Part shown: positions 20,840 to 33,930 of the stretch, piece after piece
How the letters are laid out: every line of letters begins with the position of its first letter
Position numbering within the stretch: position 1 is the first letter of the stretch
Assembly: GCA_004764695.1 (NCBI GenBank)
Contig: SMSO01000025.1
Span: 2,997,102-3,061,101, forward strand
Source of the DNA: Schizochytrium sp. TIO01
Lineage: Eukaryota; Sar; Bigyra; Thraustochytrida; Thraustochytriidae
Direction of reading: 5' to 3'
DNA length: 64,000 nucleotides
Position numbers and translations under genes: made by a program
The notes under the pieces: generated by a model
The model's input: the letters and a program-made list of their open reading frames with translations, nothing else
Database searches by the model: none
What the model was told of the DNA's origin: nothing

Positions 20840-22261
20840 TTACATGGAAGGGGCCTTCATAAAGGCAGCTGCGGTGTCCTTACCGTAGACCCAATAGTTG
20901 ACCATGACGGACGAGCCCATGTTCTGGACGTGGTGGAACCAGCCAGCGGGCAGGTAAAGGAGCTCACCAGGCTTGATATCGACAACCATTTTGTTGTAGT
21001 GAGACGAAGACACACCCGGAGCGTTGGGGTCGGCGGGGTCACCGTAGCAGAGACCCTTGTTCTTACCCACGCAACGCGGCTTGAGGAGCTGGAAGTCGGA
21101 AGGCGGTGCGATGGTGAAGCGCTTGGTACCGGCAATCATCACAACGATGTTGTCACAGCAATCAGAGTGAGAAGCAGTTCCGGAAACACCGTTACCCATC
21201 CAAAGAGAGCCACGCTGCATCCAGCGACGCGGGAAGAGAGTAGGCGGGCGGATACCAAGCTTCTGGAGAGCATGGGGCTTGATCTTCATGTTGCGGGGCA
21301 AGTTGCGGAGTCCGTTCTTCTTGATAAGAGTGGCGTTAGCACGGAGAGCAGCAAGACCAGGACCAAGATCGACCTCACCGTCAAAACGAGCGTTGGGGCG
21401 GTACTGAGCGAACGTCTCAGAGGTGACATCGTGGCCATCGAAGGGGAACATTTCATAGAGTTCCTCGAAGGTGTAGGCATGACCAGTGTATCCAGACTTG
21501 CGCATGTTGTCCATGCGGAAGAGGAGTGGCTGACCAAACTTGCGGAAACGCTCGCGGAAGTTCTGCTCGTTGAGTTGGATATTACGCTTAAGCACAGGCA
21601 CGAAACGCTTGATCGGGTGCTCACGGTAGAGGCGAGCGTAATCCTGGACACCCCACCACTCGCTGGTCTTGGCAGGAAGATCGGGCACAAAGACGTCAGG
21701 GCTGGAAGCGTACTCAGCGTAGTTTTCAAAGAGCTCGCTATCGGCCATGGTAGTGAGCTCGTGGTAGGGCTCGGAGTAAAGTGCAGCGACATCAGCAGCT
21801 GCGTTACGTGTGGCAATCTCATCCTCTATGCGCTCGGCCTCGACCTCAGCCGACTCCTCCTGGGATGCGGGGTCAACGTCGCCGGGGGAAGGGTCACCTG
21901 AATCAGAGCGGCGGCTGTACTTCTCACTGCCATTCTCACTGGTGATTTCGAAGCCATCGTTGCCGACTGCAGGAAGCGTGGTAGTGGAGCCTTCAACATT
22001 GGTGAGGCTGCTAGGAATGAGGGTCTGCTTGTCATGGGCGGCGTATCCGAACATGAAGGATGCCACCACGAGGACCATGACGAGGATGTTGAGGGTCCAG
22101 GGGTTCTGTTTGATACGACGAACCTGCTGACCGACGCGGTCAGCGAGGGAGCCATGCCGAGACTGTCCGCTCAGGAGGCCAGTGTTACCGTCGTGGAGCT
22201 CCGGGGAGTCTGCCCGGGAGTATGGCAGGCTGCCACTGCTGTGCTTGCGCGCCTTCATCAT
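20840..22261 (-). CDS. Type II membrane JmjC/cupin-8-like Fe(II)/2-oxoglutarate oxygenase
   Basis: This is a 473-residue protein with a tandem ATG start (MMKARKHS). About 50 basic/polar residues precede one hydrophobic segment at about 54-74, predicting a type II membrane protein with a lumenal C-terminus. After an acidic stalk (about 80-170), a JmjC/cupin-8 fold covers about residues 240-460. The iron motif HSD (H365, D367) and the distal histidine in GWFHHV (H443/H444) are visible, with PGELLYLPAGW typical of the family. Members hydroxylate proteins or RNA; a lumenal version would modify secretory-pathway proteins, but the substrate is unknown. The C-terminal three quarters avoids TTA, CTA and TCA codons. 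A TATA box lies at 22296-22303. The nearest divergent gene is the prolyl 4-hydroxylase, 13.65 kb away. Confidence 0.87.
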   Translation of the reverse strand: MMKARKHSSGSLPYSRADSPELHDGNTGLLSGQSRHGSLADRVGQQVRRIKQNPWTLNILVMVLVVASFMFGYAAHDKQTLIPSSLTNVEGSTTTLPAVGNDGFEITSENGSEKYSRRSDSGDPSPGDVDPASQEESAEVEAERIEDEIATRNAAADVAALYSEPYHELTTMADSELFENYAEYASSPDVFVPDLPAKTSEWWGVQDYARLYREHPIKRFVPVLKRNIQLNEQNFRERFRKFGQPLLFRMDNMRKSGYTGHAYTFEELYEMFPFDGHDVTSETFAQYRPNARFDGEVDLGPGLAALRANATLIKKNGLRNLPRNMKIKPHALQKLGIRPPTLFPRRWMQRGSLWMGNGVSGTASHSDCCDNIVVMIAGTKRFTIAPPSDFQLLKPRCVGKNKGLCYGDPADPNAPGVSSSHYNKMVVDIKPGELLYLPAGWFHHVQNMGSSVMVNYWVYGKDTAAAFMKAPSM

Positions 22262-22295
22262 ATTTTGAAGATCGGTTGTGGTTCTTGATGAATTT

Positions 22296-22303
22296 TATTT
22301 ATA
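22296..22303 (-). promoter_or_regulatory. TATA box of the JmjC-like gene
   Basis: TATAAATA on the minus strand lies 34 bp upstream of the ATG at 22261. A transcript starting about 30 bp downstream would have a very short leader. Confidence 0.5.
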
Positions 22304-22621
22304 CCGACGGCGCTCGTACGAGGAGCCGCTCTTCTGATACGAAGACCACTACCGTCACTCTTTACTAATTCCTCGGCAGTTGACAAGACAACTGCACGAT
22401 TGTTTGGGGTTTGCTGCCCAAACTTGTGTTCAGGTTTTGCTTTCCGGCGGCCTTGGTCTAGTGCATATGCCTTCCAGCTTGCTTGCTTAGAAGTATGCAT
22501 TTCATTTAGTTTTAAATATTTTATTTTACTTTCAAAATTACCCTTTCGTGTTGTAGAGAAAAGAGAATAAAGATGAGAGAACGCTTTAATAAAAAACAAA
22601 CCAAAAATAAAAAGAAACAGT

Positions 22622-22926
22622 AGAAGAGAAGAGAAGAGAAGAGAAGTGATGAAAGCTCTAAATCACGTGCTCCAGTAGGAGCCACCGGACACTCCATCTT
22701 TAAAAGCTCCTCAATACTTCAATCTCGTCCCTCTTCTCGAGTCCGCTTGTCGTTCTCCCGCGCAGCACAAAGCAAAGCCGTCCATGGGGCTGCATCTTGA
22801 GCGCGTAAAGCTTGAGTGCGAAAGGCCTTCCAAAGCTTCGAGGAGGAGCAAATTGCTCGAGTCGATCAATAAATTAGACCAAAGCAAAGCAAAGCAAAGC
22901 AAAGCAAATAAATGGAAAGTGGCCTC

Positions 22927-22957
<31 letters not shown>

Positions 22958-22965
22958 CTTCTTCT
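22622..22965. repeat. Microsatellite cluster: (AGAAG)n, (AAAGC)n, (CTT)n
   Basis: Three arrays are visible: AGAAG units at 22622-22647, AAAGC units at 22881-22909 and about 12 CTT units at 22929-22965. Confidence 0.85.
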
Positions 22966-23285
22966 CTCTTCTTCCTTTACGGTCTGCCCGGTACTTCGGG
23001 TGCCGCCCCTACCGTTTCCCGTAGGCACCCCTACCCCGAGACTCGGACGGCCGCTCTATCGACGAGCACGCAGGAAGAAAGAGAGAACGGCATTCCTTTC
23101 TTTCATTCATTCTTTCTTTCCTTCTTTCTTTCGTGCTGCGAGCTCGGGCAATCCAGGGCTGCTGACTGACTTCGAGTGAGGGAGTGAGTGCTGGGGCGAG
23201 GCCCAGACAGGGTCCTGCGAAGCTCTCGGAGGCCGCGTGCGTCCGCATGAAAGGCGATGGTACTTCAGTCATTCATCAATTCATC

Positions 23286-23308
23286 CATTCATTCATTCAT
23301 TCATTCAT
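23286..23308. repeat. (ATTC)n microsatellite
   Basis: About six ATTC units in the gene-free interval. Confidence 0.85.
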
Positions 23309-23561
23309 ACATAAATGCGTCGATAATCTGCTTTTCATCTCTTCCCTTTCTCTTTCTCTTTAGGTTTTGACAGAGTGCTTTCTCTCCCTTTGTTTCTTTC
23401 TTTTTTGCTTTTCTTTTTTTCTTTCCCAAACGAACACGATCCTCTCGAACCATCTTCTTTTTCAAACAGCATCAGCTTGAGAACGTTTCGTTGTTATGAA
23501 AATCGACAACTTCAAGTCGTTCTTTCTTCTTTTCTTTCTGTCCTCACTCATCGCAGAGCCA

Positions 23562-23604
23562 CAGAGAGAGAGAGAGAGAGAGAAAGAAAGAAAGAAAGAA
23601 ACAA

Positions 23605-23634
<30 letters not shown>
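23562..23634. repeat. (AG)n / (AAAG)n purine tract
   Basis: About 70 bp of uninterrupted AG and AAAG units. It creates frames of repeated Arg-Glu that should not be read as protein. Confidence 0.9.
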
Positions 23635-23635
<1 letters not shown>

Positions 23636-23861
23636 TGGGCCTCGAATGATTCTAATACACAGACGTTACTTGCCGGGGCCGCAGAACTGTCGATGGAACA
23701 GGCAGGCAGGCGGGCAGCGAGCGGCTTCGGGCACTTTTCTGCGAGCGTCCGCGGCCTCGCACGCCCCGGCTGGAGGCCCTCTGCGATGGTCGAAGCCGCC
23801 GCCGCTTCTCCCTCGAGCTCCTGCGCTTGCACGCGACCGACTCTGAGTTCTGTGCCGCTGG

Positions 23862-23936
23862 TTCTTTCTCTCTCTCTCTCTGTTCTCTCTTTCTGGTCTC
23901 TCTTTCTGTTCTCTCTTTCTGTTCTCTCTTTCTCTG
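23862..23936. repeat. Pyrimidine minisatellite (TTCTCTCTTTCTG)n
   Basis: A CT run is followed by about four imperfect 13 bp units TTCTCTCTTTCTG. It lies about 230 bp after the purine tract and is its strand complement in composition. Confidence 0.75.
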
Positions 23937-24568
23937 TTTGGCCCTCTCTCCGCCTTCGATTCTACTTCGCGCATAGACGAGAAGGGCCTCTTTCGAGTTC
24001 GATCCGGTGGCGTCGCAAAGCGGCCTCTTCGAGCTCTGAGTTCTGCGCAGCTGCTGCCACGGTGCCGATTTATCGCAGCGAGCCGGCTGGCTGTGCGAGC
24101 GCCAGGGCCTCGGGATTCGATAGGACGCAGAGCACGAGTATCCATCCATCCATCCAACCATCATCATATCATCATCCACGGATGCATGGATACTTAGAGA
24201 GACAGAGAGACAGAGAGAGAGATACAAAATGGAGAAAGAAATGTACGATGGGACGCACGCTCGCGATGGACAATAATAAGCAAGCTGGTCCACACGCCGC
24301 TCGAAGCCAGGAGGGAGTCGCGCCTAGCAGCGAGCTGCTCCACGGCCCTGTCCTGTCGATGCAGCCCAGCACAGCCCAGTCTAGTCTAGCCTAGTCTAGC
24401 CTCGCCGGCTGAAGTTCGACTCGCTGGCCCTTGGAGACAGGCGTCGATCATCGTGCTTTGGCGCAAAAGGTGCACCCATGGCCTGTGTGCCCAGGAGAAC
24501 CAGATAGATGGAGTGATAGATAGAGAGATAGATAGAGAGGTAAAAAGAAGAGAGCTTTGTGGAACATG

Positions 24569-24608
24569 TAAGGTAGGTAGGTAAGGTACCTACCTACCTA
24601 CCTACCCA
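24569..24608. repeat. TAGGTA/TACCTA inverted microsatellite
   Basis: Three GTAG units read into a central GGTACC and then four to five CTAC units, forming a near-perfect inverted repeat able to fold into a hairpin. It is the largest of the TAGGTA/TACCTA islands seen between genes. Confidence 0.8.
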
Positions 24609-27060
24609 CCTGATCTACCTAATCTAAGGCAGAACAGGTCACTTTTACACTTGAACAGGGAAAGGCGACCAACCTGAGAGCGTTTAAAGGCACGAAGGCA
24701 GGAGAGATATGGTTTATTTCTTCTTGGTGGGTTTTTCTTACTTGTTTTCATAAATCATTCGTTTAATTTGATTAAATTATATATATAATTGTAGTTTCAG
24801 AATAGGAAAGGAAACTTCAAGTCGAAGGGCAAAATGAAAGCAGCCTGGACGAGGCCCGCCGCAATTAGGAGAAGGCGGGCAGCAGACCAAGGGAACGAAG
24901 AAATCACGCGATTGGTTTTGGAGCGCAAACTTGGGAGAACAGCAGGGGCTTGTCGTCACGGAATAATTATTGGTCAGGAGAGAAGGCTCTGTTTGCAAAG
25001 GTACTAGTATCTGATGTGTTATGAAAAGATCGGCGCCCGCGGTGACTATGGTTGATATTGAGAGGATCTCTTTGGGCTCAGGGCCTCGTGCCAATTCTTC
25101 TTCCTGCGGACGCTGAGTGGACTGTCTCAAATTCGGGATGCCAACTACAATGTAATACATTTAGATTAGAGTAGATGTCCATTGATGAGATTACCAAAAT
25201 CTTGGAGACGAACAGCAAGAAATTGTGCTTTAACTCAGTACTATTCAACCTCGAGGAAATGTGCTTTCGGCTTTGGCATTTCTTCTTCAGAGGATGGTAT
25301 CTTGAAAAAATAAATGTACACGAACCAATTTGCTATGGTCCGTTTTGGTACAACTCAGACTAGACAACAGCATCCATAATCTTTGACAGCATTGTTCGTA
25401 GGTACAATCATGCTGAGTCTGTAATTTAACCACATAACAGAACGAAACAAGAGCATTCGAAGAGCTCAACGTACTACTTATAGATGACGAGGAGCGCAAT
25501 CGTTGTGTTGAGGAAGAAGAAGGAAGGGACAATCGTCACCCTGCGCAACGATTTTGGGCAGAGAGGTCTTCCCATATCAAAATTTGAAATTCATAAGAAT
25601 ACATGGGATAGAAGAGTTGAAAGGGTCATACGCTGATAATCTCAGTCGACAAGGATGGAAAAAAAAGAAAAGAAAAAAGAACCCAGCTTGAGTTTCTCAT
25701 TTATCGTGCAACACAAACCCGAAGGTCTCTAAAGCGCGGCTTAGTTAAAAATTAGGTATCATCGTGCAAAATTTTACAAATTATCACGAATTTCCTTCAA
25801 TGCATGATATATCTTGTCATTCGAGATGCACAGGCTTTTAAAAAAACGCACGATGGATTCATATTCACTAGAAGCTAGCATCCTAGCTAACCAGGGAGAA
25901 TATGTAGAAACTAAATCCTTCATATACAATAACTGTTTGTCTCCACGGAAGTCCTGAGTTCTTTAAGGGACGGTAACCGCACATCCACTTTTGTCCTTGA
26001 AAGACTAAACTGAGTTACAAAATCATAGATTTCTTTATTTATTATTATTATTTTTATTTTTAACAATGAAGTAATTTGACAGGGGACTTTTGCTATCTTC
26101 GGGTCACTTCGTAGAATTCGCACCAGCACTAAAGTGGCTCAAACATTGCAAAATGGAGAGCACAAGTTGAAGAAGCTACTGCTTTTCAACACATCTAGGA
26201 GAAAAATTGGTGCTACTCCACCCTGACCGTGCTGCTGTATGAACCCCACACATAACTGTAGCCATTCGGCCGCTTCAAACTTGTACTTTACCTCCCTCCT
26301 TGAGAACCTGAGAATAAGATGCCATAACAGTAACGTTCTATCTAGGGGTCATATTTGGTGTTAAGTGAAACGCGCTTGCTTGGGAGTTCCAGGGACGCAG
26401 AGAGTCGATGGGCCTTTCGTGTGGGTGCTAATAATCCTAGTAAAGACCGTACATACAGTTCCGTGCACACTTCCACAAGAGTGTGGGCAACAGTGTGGTC
26501 CGTCCTCACGGCTTCGTAAAAGGTTCGCAGGCGCCGTCCGGGACGCTTGCTTGTACTAGCTTGTTTGACTCTTCCTGGCACGGAAAGACCCGCCCTGGGA
26601 AACAACACTTTGCACCTCAAATCACAAGCGTATCGAACCACCATCCTGTTCCAAAGGCCCTGCCTGCAATAGGAGCGACTTCTTTTTTAGTGTTTATATT
26701 TGTGACTGACAGATCGGTTGAAGAAGACTCGGCCAAGAAGGGGTGAGTGAGTGTTACATTTGAACCATTTGAACCAGAATAGCGCAAAGGCGCCTGTACA
26801 AAATCTCACCAAGACTATGACAAATTGAACGAGAAGAATTATATGGGGCGGCGTTAGGTATGACGAGAAGTACACCGCTCAACGAGATCTTTTAGGTGTC
26901 GAGATGCGCGTTATATCATTTATGAGATGCTGGTTTCGCATCCTCAGGAATGCCAATCTAGCGTTCTACTCTTTGGCGTGATTGGCTTCACAAATCATCT
27001 TTCTAGTTTTATCCTGATGTTTTCGAACAGGTCTGGTGAGCAGGCAATTTGAAAGATCAA

Positions 27061-27780
27061 ATCAATATGATCAATTGAAGAAAATGATATAAATAATTTC
27101 CTGGTATTTCTTCTCAAAAAGGAGAGAAAAGAATGCCTCAAGTGCTCGTTGCTTCGAATAGCATCAATTTAAGGGAGATGATTATAAACTATTTTAATGT
27201 AGACGCGTGTCTTCGATTAGTAAATATGTGTCTGCGCAAATGCTAAAGATCGCATTTCTGTATGAACAAAGTCCTCTCGACGCTATCCTATAGTTTCTCT
27301 ATCAGGAACGTTTAAGAATTTCTCAATTGCAATTGGCTTTCTCAATTTTAAAAAAGCAACAGAATTTACATATTTGACACACAAATTTCCAATCTTTATC
27401 GAATCAATTTAAAAAAAAAAAAAAAAAAGGTCTTGATTATATATCTCGGTCACAACTGGACCAAACTATATATCAAATTTTAAATTGCAAAATGAATGAA
27501 AATTGCAGTTTGGCTGAGGAAAAGATAAATCGAGTTTCTTTGTAAATGATTACGATCTAGCATATGCTTTTTTTTTTTTTTTCTTTTTAATAATCTTTAT
27601 ACAGCAGGCTTGGATACAGAATTTGGACGATAGTTTATATATCTTATCAGTTTTTGAACTTAGCAATTTTGTGAGTCTAAATATGTAACTTGGATTGTGA
27701 CTGGTTGCCGCCTGATCAAACTTTATTATTAATATCTTGAATTCGAAATTTAAAGGTTTCCTGGCCACCAATTTGAAGAG
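27061..27780. other. AT-rich core of the gene-free interval
   Basis: By hand count 220 of 720 bases are G or C (about 31 percent). It contains A18 and T15-type homopolymer runs and no gene. The surrounding few kilobases are also AT-rich but less so. Confidence 0.5.
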
Positions 27781-27988
27781 CGACTACATTTGAAGCTTTA
27801 ACAGCCAATCATATCTTTGCTGCTTTGTTCTGATCGGTTGCTTAGCTGGAAACTTTTAACGAGTCAGTTCACATCCTTGGCCTCTCATATTTGTTATCTC
27901 TTGTTCGTGCATCTCTGTAAGAAAAAGAAGAAGAAGACCGAAACACTTTATTGAATTCGACGCGTGACATCCTACCAAACTTCAAGAC

Positions 27989-27997
27989 TATATAAAG
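27989..27997 (+). promoter_or_regulatory. Orphan TATA-box-like word
   Basis: TATATAAAG is a strong TATA consensus but no supportable coding frame follows on the plus strand. It may start a non-coding transcript or be chance in AT-rich DNA. Confidence 0.25.
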
Positions 27998-30900
27998 CAA
28001 AAACATTGGATCTTTCAAATTGTTCAAATAAAGCGTATTGTTCAGACTAGGGAATTAGTTTGGTTAGTTTTATAGAACAGAACCAGTCAATACAACCTGA
28101 TCAAATTCTTAATGTTTTGTAGTTTTACTTCCCACTACTTTGTAAAATAACTTACTTACACAAAGGCATTCACGAATCAGTGATCGCTACCATACCTCAG
28201 CAATGCTACTTCAAACCCTCCTACGTCAGATGCCTTCGCAGTTCTGATGAGGCTAGTTTCCCAACCCACCTATGAAGGAATGCCTTGAAACGCAACATGC
28301 CTGTTTGCTTATTACCCGTAGCCAAACGACATTATTTCGAGACGGAGGGAGAGGGGAAATCACATGGCCAGTTACGAAATGATGCGATGTCCTTGACAAA
28401 CTATTCCTCAAATCATGTGTGCATCGTCGCAATCATAAAAATATCCGTCCGCCCCACTCTAGCTAGCTAGGCATTACATTACAAAGAGGCTTCAATTTGA
28501 CCATTCATTTGCATCGAAGGAACTGCTAGCTCTCTCTTCATTTCCCTTCGCTCCGATGCTTTCAAAGTATCCTGGCTCCTGAGATTGCTTGGGTTCTCCC
28601 CTTCCTCTGTCTAGAGCTCACTTTCTGCAAGTGGGGCTTCCTCAGGCCGCAGAGAGCTTAAGTTCTCCAAGCTGCCCGGCCACTCGTTTATGTGTCTTTG
28701 CGTCCCTCCCAGCCCTTTGTTGGTTTGCGGGGGAGCCAACAAACAAGGATTTGAAATCGCACGTGGGGGCACTTTACACAATCCCACAACCCCTCAATAA
28801 ACACGCCGGCAGGCAGGCAAGGCACGCCTTCATCTCAAGCGTTGCCGAGGCGTGGCCGTGTGTGTCTAGGATCCTGGTCCCGCGCGCCATCAGGAGAAGG
28901 CGCCGAGAGCCGTCCTTGCGAGCGAGGTGGCTGGCGCCGCGTCCAAAGGGCGCCGCGTATTGCAGCAAATTCCCGTTTTTAGAGAGAAGCCTCGTAAGCC
29001 CATGCCATTTAGTTTCCCTGCCTGCCAAGGGAGGCAGCAGCCGAGGTGCCTACAAAAGTCCAACGTAAACCAGAGGCGAGGAAGTGCAAGGCCTGGCAGC
29101 TCGCTCTCGCATGCCATGCCGACGCAGCAGAAGCTGCCTTGTTTGTAACTCGCTGGCTGCCTGGCTGCCTGCCTGGCTACGAGTAAGCGAGGGCGAGGCG
29201 CGTCTTTGCTTTGCGCGTAGCACAGCGCTCGTAGTTCTTCCGCTTCCTGGGCCTTTGAGTGTTTGTTTCCTTCCTTCCTCGAACATCCCTGTCGCAGCTT
29301 GCAAAAGCGACAGACAGACAGACAGACAGACTGCTTTGGCAGCAAATTCTCTCTCTCCCCATCCGCGGCGCTTATTCCCATGTACTCACTGGGCGGTGCT
29401 GACTTGGCTGTATCTGTCTGCCTGCGAAGGAAGGGAGCGCAGCGAACTCGATTCGATTCGACCTGAAGACATCAAAATCGAGGTGTCTCCTCCTGAAACT
29501 CCAGCCGAAAACCGAGGCCTTAAGCATCCTCGGCATGCTTATTGGGACGAGAGAGGCCTCTGGACAGCTTGCAAGCTGCGATTCTCAACTTGTGCGACAG
29601 CCCGGAGTCGCCTTAAGCGAGAGAGAGAAAGGGAAAGAGGAGTGTGTGCACCATATTCATCAAGAGCGGCCTTAGCTCCAAGGCATCTTCTACTCGTATC
29701 GCTGTAATCTGGGCGCTCTTGAAATTCCAGGGCGACAATCTTCGAGCCCACTGAAAAATCTGTCTGGAGCCCCAGGAATGAACACCCAGCCAGCCACGAG
29801 GCTTCCTAGGCCTCTGGATCACTAGGCCCTCCTCCTCTCAACCATAAGTGCCGCGCAAATAATACATACACCAGCTTATCGAAGCTGCTGTCCTAGTAGC
29901 CCTGGCTGCCGTTCGGCCCCGCGGTATCGAGTGATAGCGAGGCCCTCGATCGGGCGTCTCCTCCGCCAGGAAATGAGAACCATCCGACAAACGTGCCATG
30001 CGGCAAGAGCCCAGGCATCTTCAGCTCCAGGCAAGGTTTGTCTGTTATGATGATGATGAGATTGAGATTCATCTATTCTCGTTTGGCCTTTCTGGATCCA
30101 GTAAGCGTAGGTGTCGATCGATGCATCTTGGCCGAGGAGGTCCACACGTAGACAACTGGGGGTAACTTCATCTCTAGGTGGGGGGAAGGCGCTTCTTCTG
30201 CTTGGGCGTTCTTTGAAAATCTTGAACGTCTCTTGAAAGAAAGTTGTTGTTTGTTTTCAGGTGCCCAGACGAAAACGAAAAGCGAGCTTGCTTCCTTCTC
30301 TTTTCATACCTCTGGCTAGAGGTAGCTGCGAAGGCGGGCACCGCTTCAGCCCTGAGTGGGGGCTTGGTTCGTTGCGCCGACGGAGGGGTTGAAAATCCTT
30401 CGCTGTGCGTCTCTCTTCCGCGCAGGGATGGGATGGAAAGCGAAGTCTGTCCCTGCGAGCAGGACGGTCTCTCGAAGCTTCTTCAGATGGGCGAAACTAG
30501 AACCAGAACGATACTCTTTCAAATTTTCCACTTGTGGTTTTCTATTGATAATTGAAAACTTTTGATTTTATAAAAACCAAGTTAACAAAATAACAAAACT
30601 TCGAAGAACAAAGATCTCACATTCCTTCTCTCTGCAGAGAAGGAGAAGATCTGCGTAACGAACGGATGGGATCTAATAGTGTACGAAGAGGTCGCTCTGC
30701 TCTCTTTTCCATTCAATATGCTGATTGCCCTTGCGTGTGTGTATGTGTGTGAAGGGCAGTGAGCGTCTGCCACGAATGCATTTGCCTCGGGTGCATTCTC
30801 TTCGGAATCGCGGGTATGGCTGGATCAACTATCCCTGACAATCTGTGGCGTGCGTCCTAAGTTTCGTCTTGAGAGGAAGAGGACCTTCATCTTCCTCTTT

Positions 30901-32479
30901 GTTCGTCCCGTGGCGACGCACTCGCGACCTCTTCAACGAGAGAAACAAAGCTCATTCGTTTGCCCGCCCGGAGTGCTTGTTTGACAGCATCTTTGCTTTT
31001 GATTCTTCTTATTCTTCTTCTTATTATTATTATTTATTCAAGTTCAACTTGTTGGAAGTCTAAAACATATCACTTTCTTCTTGATTAAAATTAAATAAAA
31101 ATTAAAATAAAATAAAATAATATATGAAATATAAAACATGCTGCATGTCCCGATTGTAATATTGCTTCTTTTTTTTCTTTTCTGTTTTTCAAAGTTGTTG
31201 TTTGTAAATGTATGATACCACGCAAAGGCACAATACAACATATTCTGATCAGGACAGCGATCTCGGCGCTTCGATTGGCTTCTCTCCCTTACGAACTTGG
31301 CGAACAATCTTCGAGACGCTGCGTCCTTCGTTGGTCGCCATGGGTGGCTTCGAGGACAGATTGCCATTTCATTGCGTCGCGGCAGAAAGCTCATCGCATT
31401 CAGCCCTGCGCTCCTTTCCGCGACTTCCGCTGAGCAAGGAACCGCTGCCTTTCTTCTGTTCCAGGCCGTGCTCCAAGCACCTCCAAAAGAGTGAGTGCCC
31501 TCCGCATTCCGTGCCAAAGCCGCTCCAGTCCGCACCTAACTTCGAGTTGAGCCTTCTAACGATCGAGGTCGTCTCCGAGTCGAAGGAAGGCAGATTGAAG
31601 GACGATCGCACTCTGAAATCTATCTATCTGTATTATCACTCTATATGCATATTTTTCATCTATTCTATCTCTTTCTTTCTTTCTTTCTTTCTGCCAGGTA
31701 GGTGGTACCAAGTCCTCCTACGTAGGTACCTACTATCATCATTTTGAGAGTGTTGGCACACGAATAATATGATTCGTTTTGCTGAAATTCGGGCGGCCCT
31801 TACTGCTGCAGGAGGGGACACAGCACGAAAGTCCGGTGTGTGGGAGAGTCAGTGGAAGAGCTTGGGAAGAAGCTGCGAGGAACCCACAGTTGCGCAGAGC
31901 GTCCGCGGACTCCACCTTTGCTGCCGCCAATCTCTCAAACAGACAAAAAATTGCGATGTTGCGTGAAGCCTGAGCGGGGGATTCTATGTCTGTGAAGGGC
32001 GCCGTGGGGGCCGAAGCCCAACAAACGAAATGGCTGTCTTGGCATGCGTGTATAACGAAGAGGCGCGGCCGCTCGCGCCCTGGAAATGTCCTCTGCCACT
32101 GATACGTCTTGCGGACCGGACTTTGTGCTTCGTTCCTTTATATTGAAGGGAAAAGGGGGCAGAAAAAGAAAAGCACAAAGATAATCAAACGATTAAAAAA
32201 TAGTTTAAAACCAGACGAGGAAATGAGCGAAGGAAAGGGAAAGGAAACATGGAGGAACGCAGAAAAAAAGAAAGGACTGTTGTGGATTCCTTCTCTTCGA
32301 CCTGTCAGCATAATAGGTGCAATTGCAAGAGATCGTGTCTCCTGCAAAAAAGGTCAATCTAGGTACTAGACAGTAGTGGAACGCATGTGTTGTACGTATT
32401 CATGGCCTCTGCTGTGGTTTTACATATGCTGTGCCTAGATTTGCTTTAATACTTCGTCTTTCTTCTTCAATGTTTTTTC

Positions 32480-32512
<33 letters not shown>

Positions 32513-33146
32513 AAAAATTTGAATTAAAGGTTTGTTTTATTGTTTCCATTCTTGGAGTTTGAAAAGTACGTATTTCCATGAATGAAAAACGAAGACGCGG
32601 CCTTTGCGAACTGCAATAAAGGACGCCTTTGACCTGGTTCTTTCTGTGGCGCCATATCTGTTCTGCCCGTGCCGCGCGAGACTGTCTGACGGCCGGACCA
32701 TGAGGTAAGTCTCGCGAGAAGGCCCCATTAGTGCGTGGAGGTCACATCCACGCGAAACCCGGTCAGTACCGAAGTAAGTACCCACCCACCCACCAGCTTT
32801 CAGAGCCTCTAAAGCCCATCTCAACGACTCGTCCGCTGAAGAACCAAACCAATCATTCATCACTCTTTCACTCTTTCATTCGTCCATCCGTTCCTTCATT
32901 CAGGCTCCCGTTCCAAGTGCCACGGCCCGGCGCCCTAGGGGTAACGCTAGCAGTTCTTTTCAAAAAAAACATTGAAAGACAGCACGAACTCGCCATTGAT
33001 TGATTACGAAGCGCTTTGGCGATTAGGCGACTAAGCGATAGAGCAAAGGCGTCCCCATTCGGGCCCCTCGGCCGCAAGGGCTGGCGGCGACCGCGGTCAA
33101 CCGCTGGCGGACACAGTCAGTCAGCCATTCGGTGAGTAGACTTCAT

Positions 33147-33182
33147 TCACCAGTCTGTCAGTCTGTCAGTCTGTCAGTCTGC
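33147..33182. repeat. (GTCTGTCA)n short tandem repeat
   Basis: About four units of CAGTCTGT in tandem. Confidence 0.8.
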
Positions 33183-33351
33183 CAGGAGTTCTTCCCTTCG
33201 CCAAGGAAGTCGCGAGCACCTCATGCAGAAGTCAGAATGAAAGCTGCGTAGGCGCTATCTCTGGTCGCTCCTTATAAGTGCCATTTAAATAGCCTGCTTG
33301 CCTGCCTATGTATATGTGTATGGTTCTCCAGAGAGTGGACAGCGAAGGTGC

Positions 33352-33397
33352 AAACAACAACAACAACAACAATAACAACAACGGCAACAATAACAAC
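33352..33397. repeat. (CAA)n microsatellite
   Basis: CAA/AAC triplets with a few substitutions, followed at 33472-33530 by GATTT and TTTC arrays. Confidence 0.8.
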
Positions 33398-33738
33398 GCC
33401 GACTTCGGACAGATGGTCACTTGTCACAACAGGTAAACTATCTGTTTTTTTGTTTGTTCTAAACTTGATTAAACTTGATTTGATTTGATTTGATTTGATT
33501 TCTTTCTTTCTTTCTTTCTTTCTTTCTTTGTTTCTCTGCTCGTGCTCGCTTCGTGGTCCTCGGGGCCGCTTCTCCGATGCGTGGCATTGTCGCTGCTGGC
33601 TGGCTAGCTGGTGGCGGGCTGGCTGGTCGGCGCGCGAGGGGAGGGCGAGCCGGGGTGCGGCGGAGGGCGCTGCGGCCTGCGAGACGGCTTCGAAGAACTA
33701 ACTGCCTCTGGAGAAGCGGCCATTTCCGTGTCGCCAGC

Positions 33739-33855
<117 letters not shown>

Positions 33856-33920
33856 CTAAGGTACCTGTTTTTCTTCTTTCTTTCTTTCTTTCTTTATTTC
33901 TTTGTTTATTTCTATGGAGT

Positions 33921-33930
33921 CTATAAAAAG
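33921..33930 (+). promoter_or_regulatory. Orphan TATA-box-like word
   Basis: CTATAAAAAG is followed by a non-AT-rich stretch, as at a core promoter, but no gene follows for about 2 kb until the prolyl 4-hydroxylase at 35912. Confidence 0.25.

Noticed and set aside
20825-21901. 358-codon antisense frame over the JmjC-like gene
   Set aside because: Same codon-bias effect; no domain in the antisense reading.
23375-24394. 339-codon plus-strand frame
   Set aside because: It starts at GTG and runs through AG, CT and other simple repeats that lack stops; no protein-like features.
29084-29707. 207-codon plus-strand frame and neighbouring 159-163-codon frames
   Set aside because: Composition follows the GACA and CTGC repeats beneath; several overlapping frames are equally open, which argues against coding.
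31208-31747. 179-codon plus-strand frame and a 163-codon minus-strand frame overlapping it
   Set aside because: Both pass through simple repeats or AT-rich DNA and show no conserved motif.
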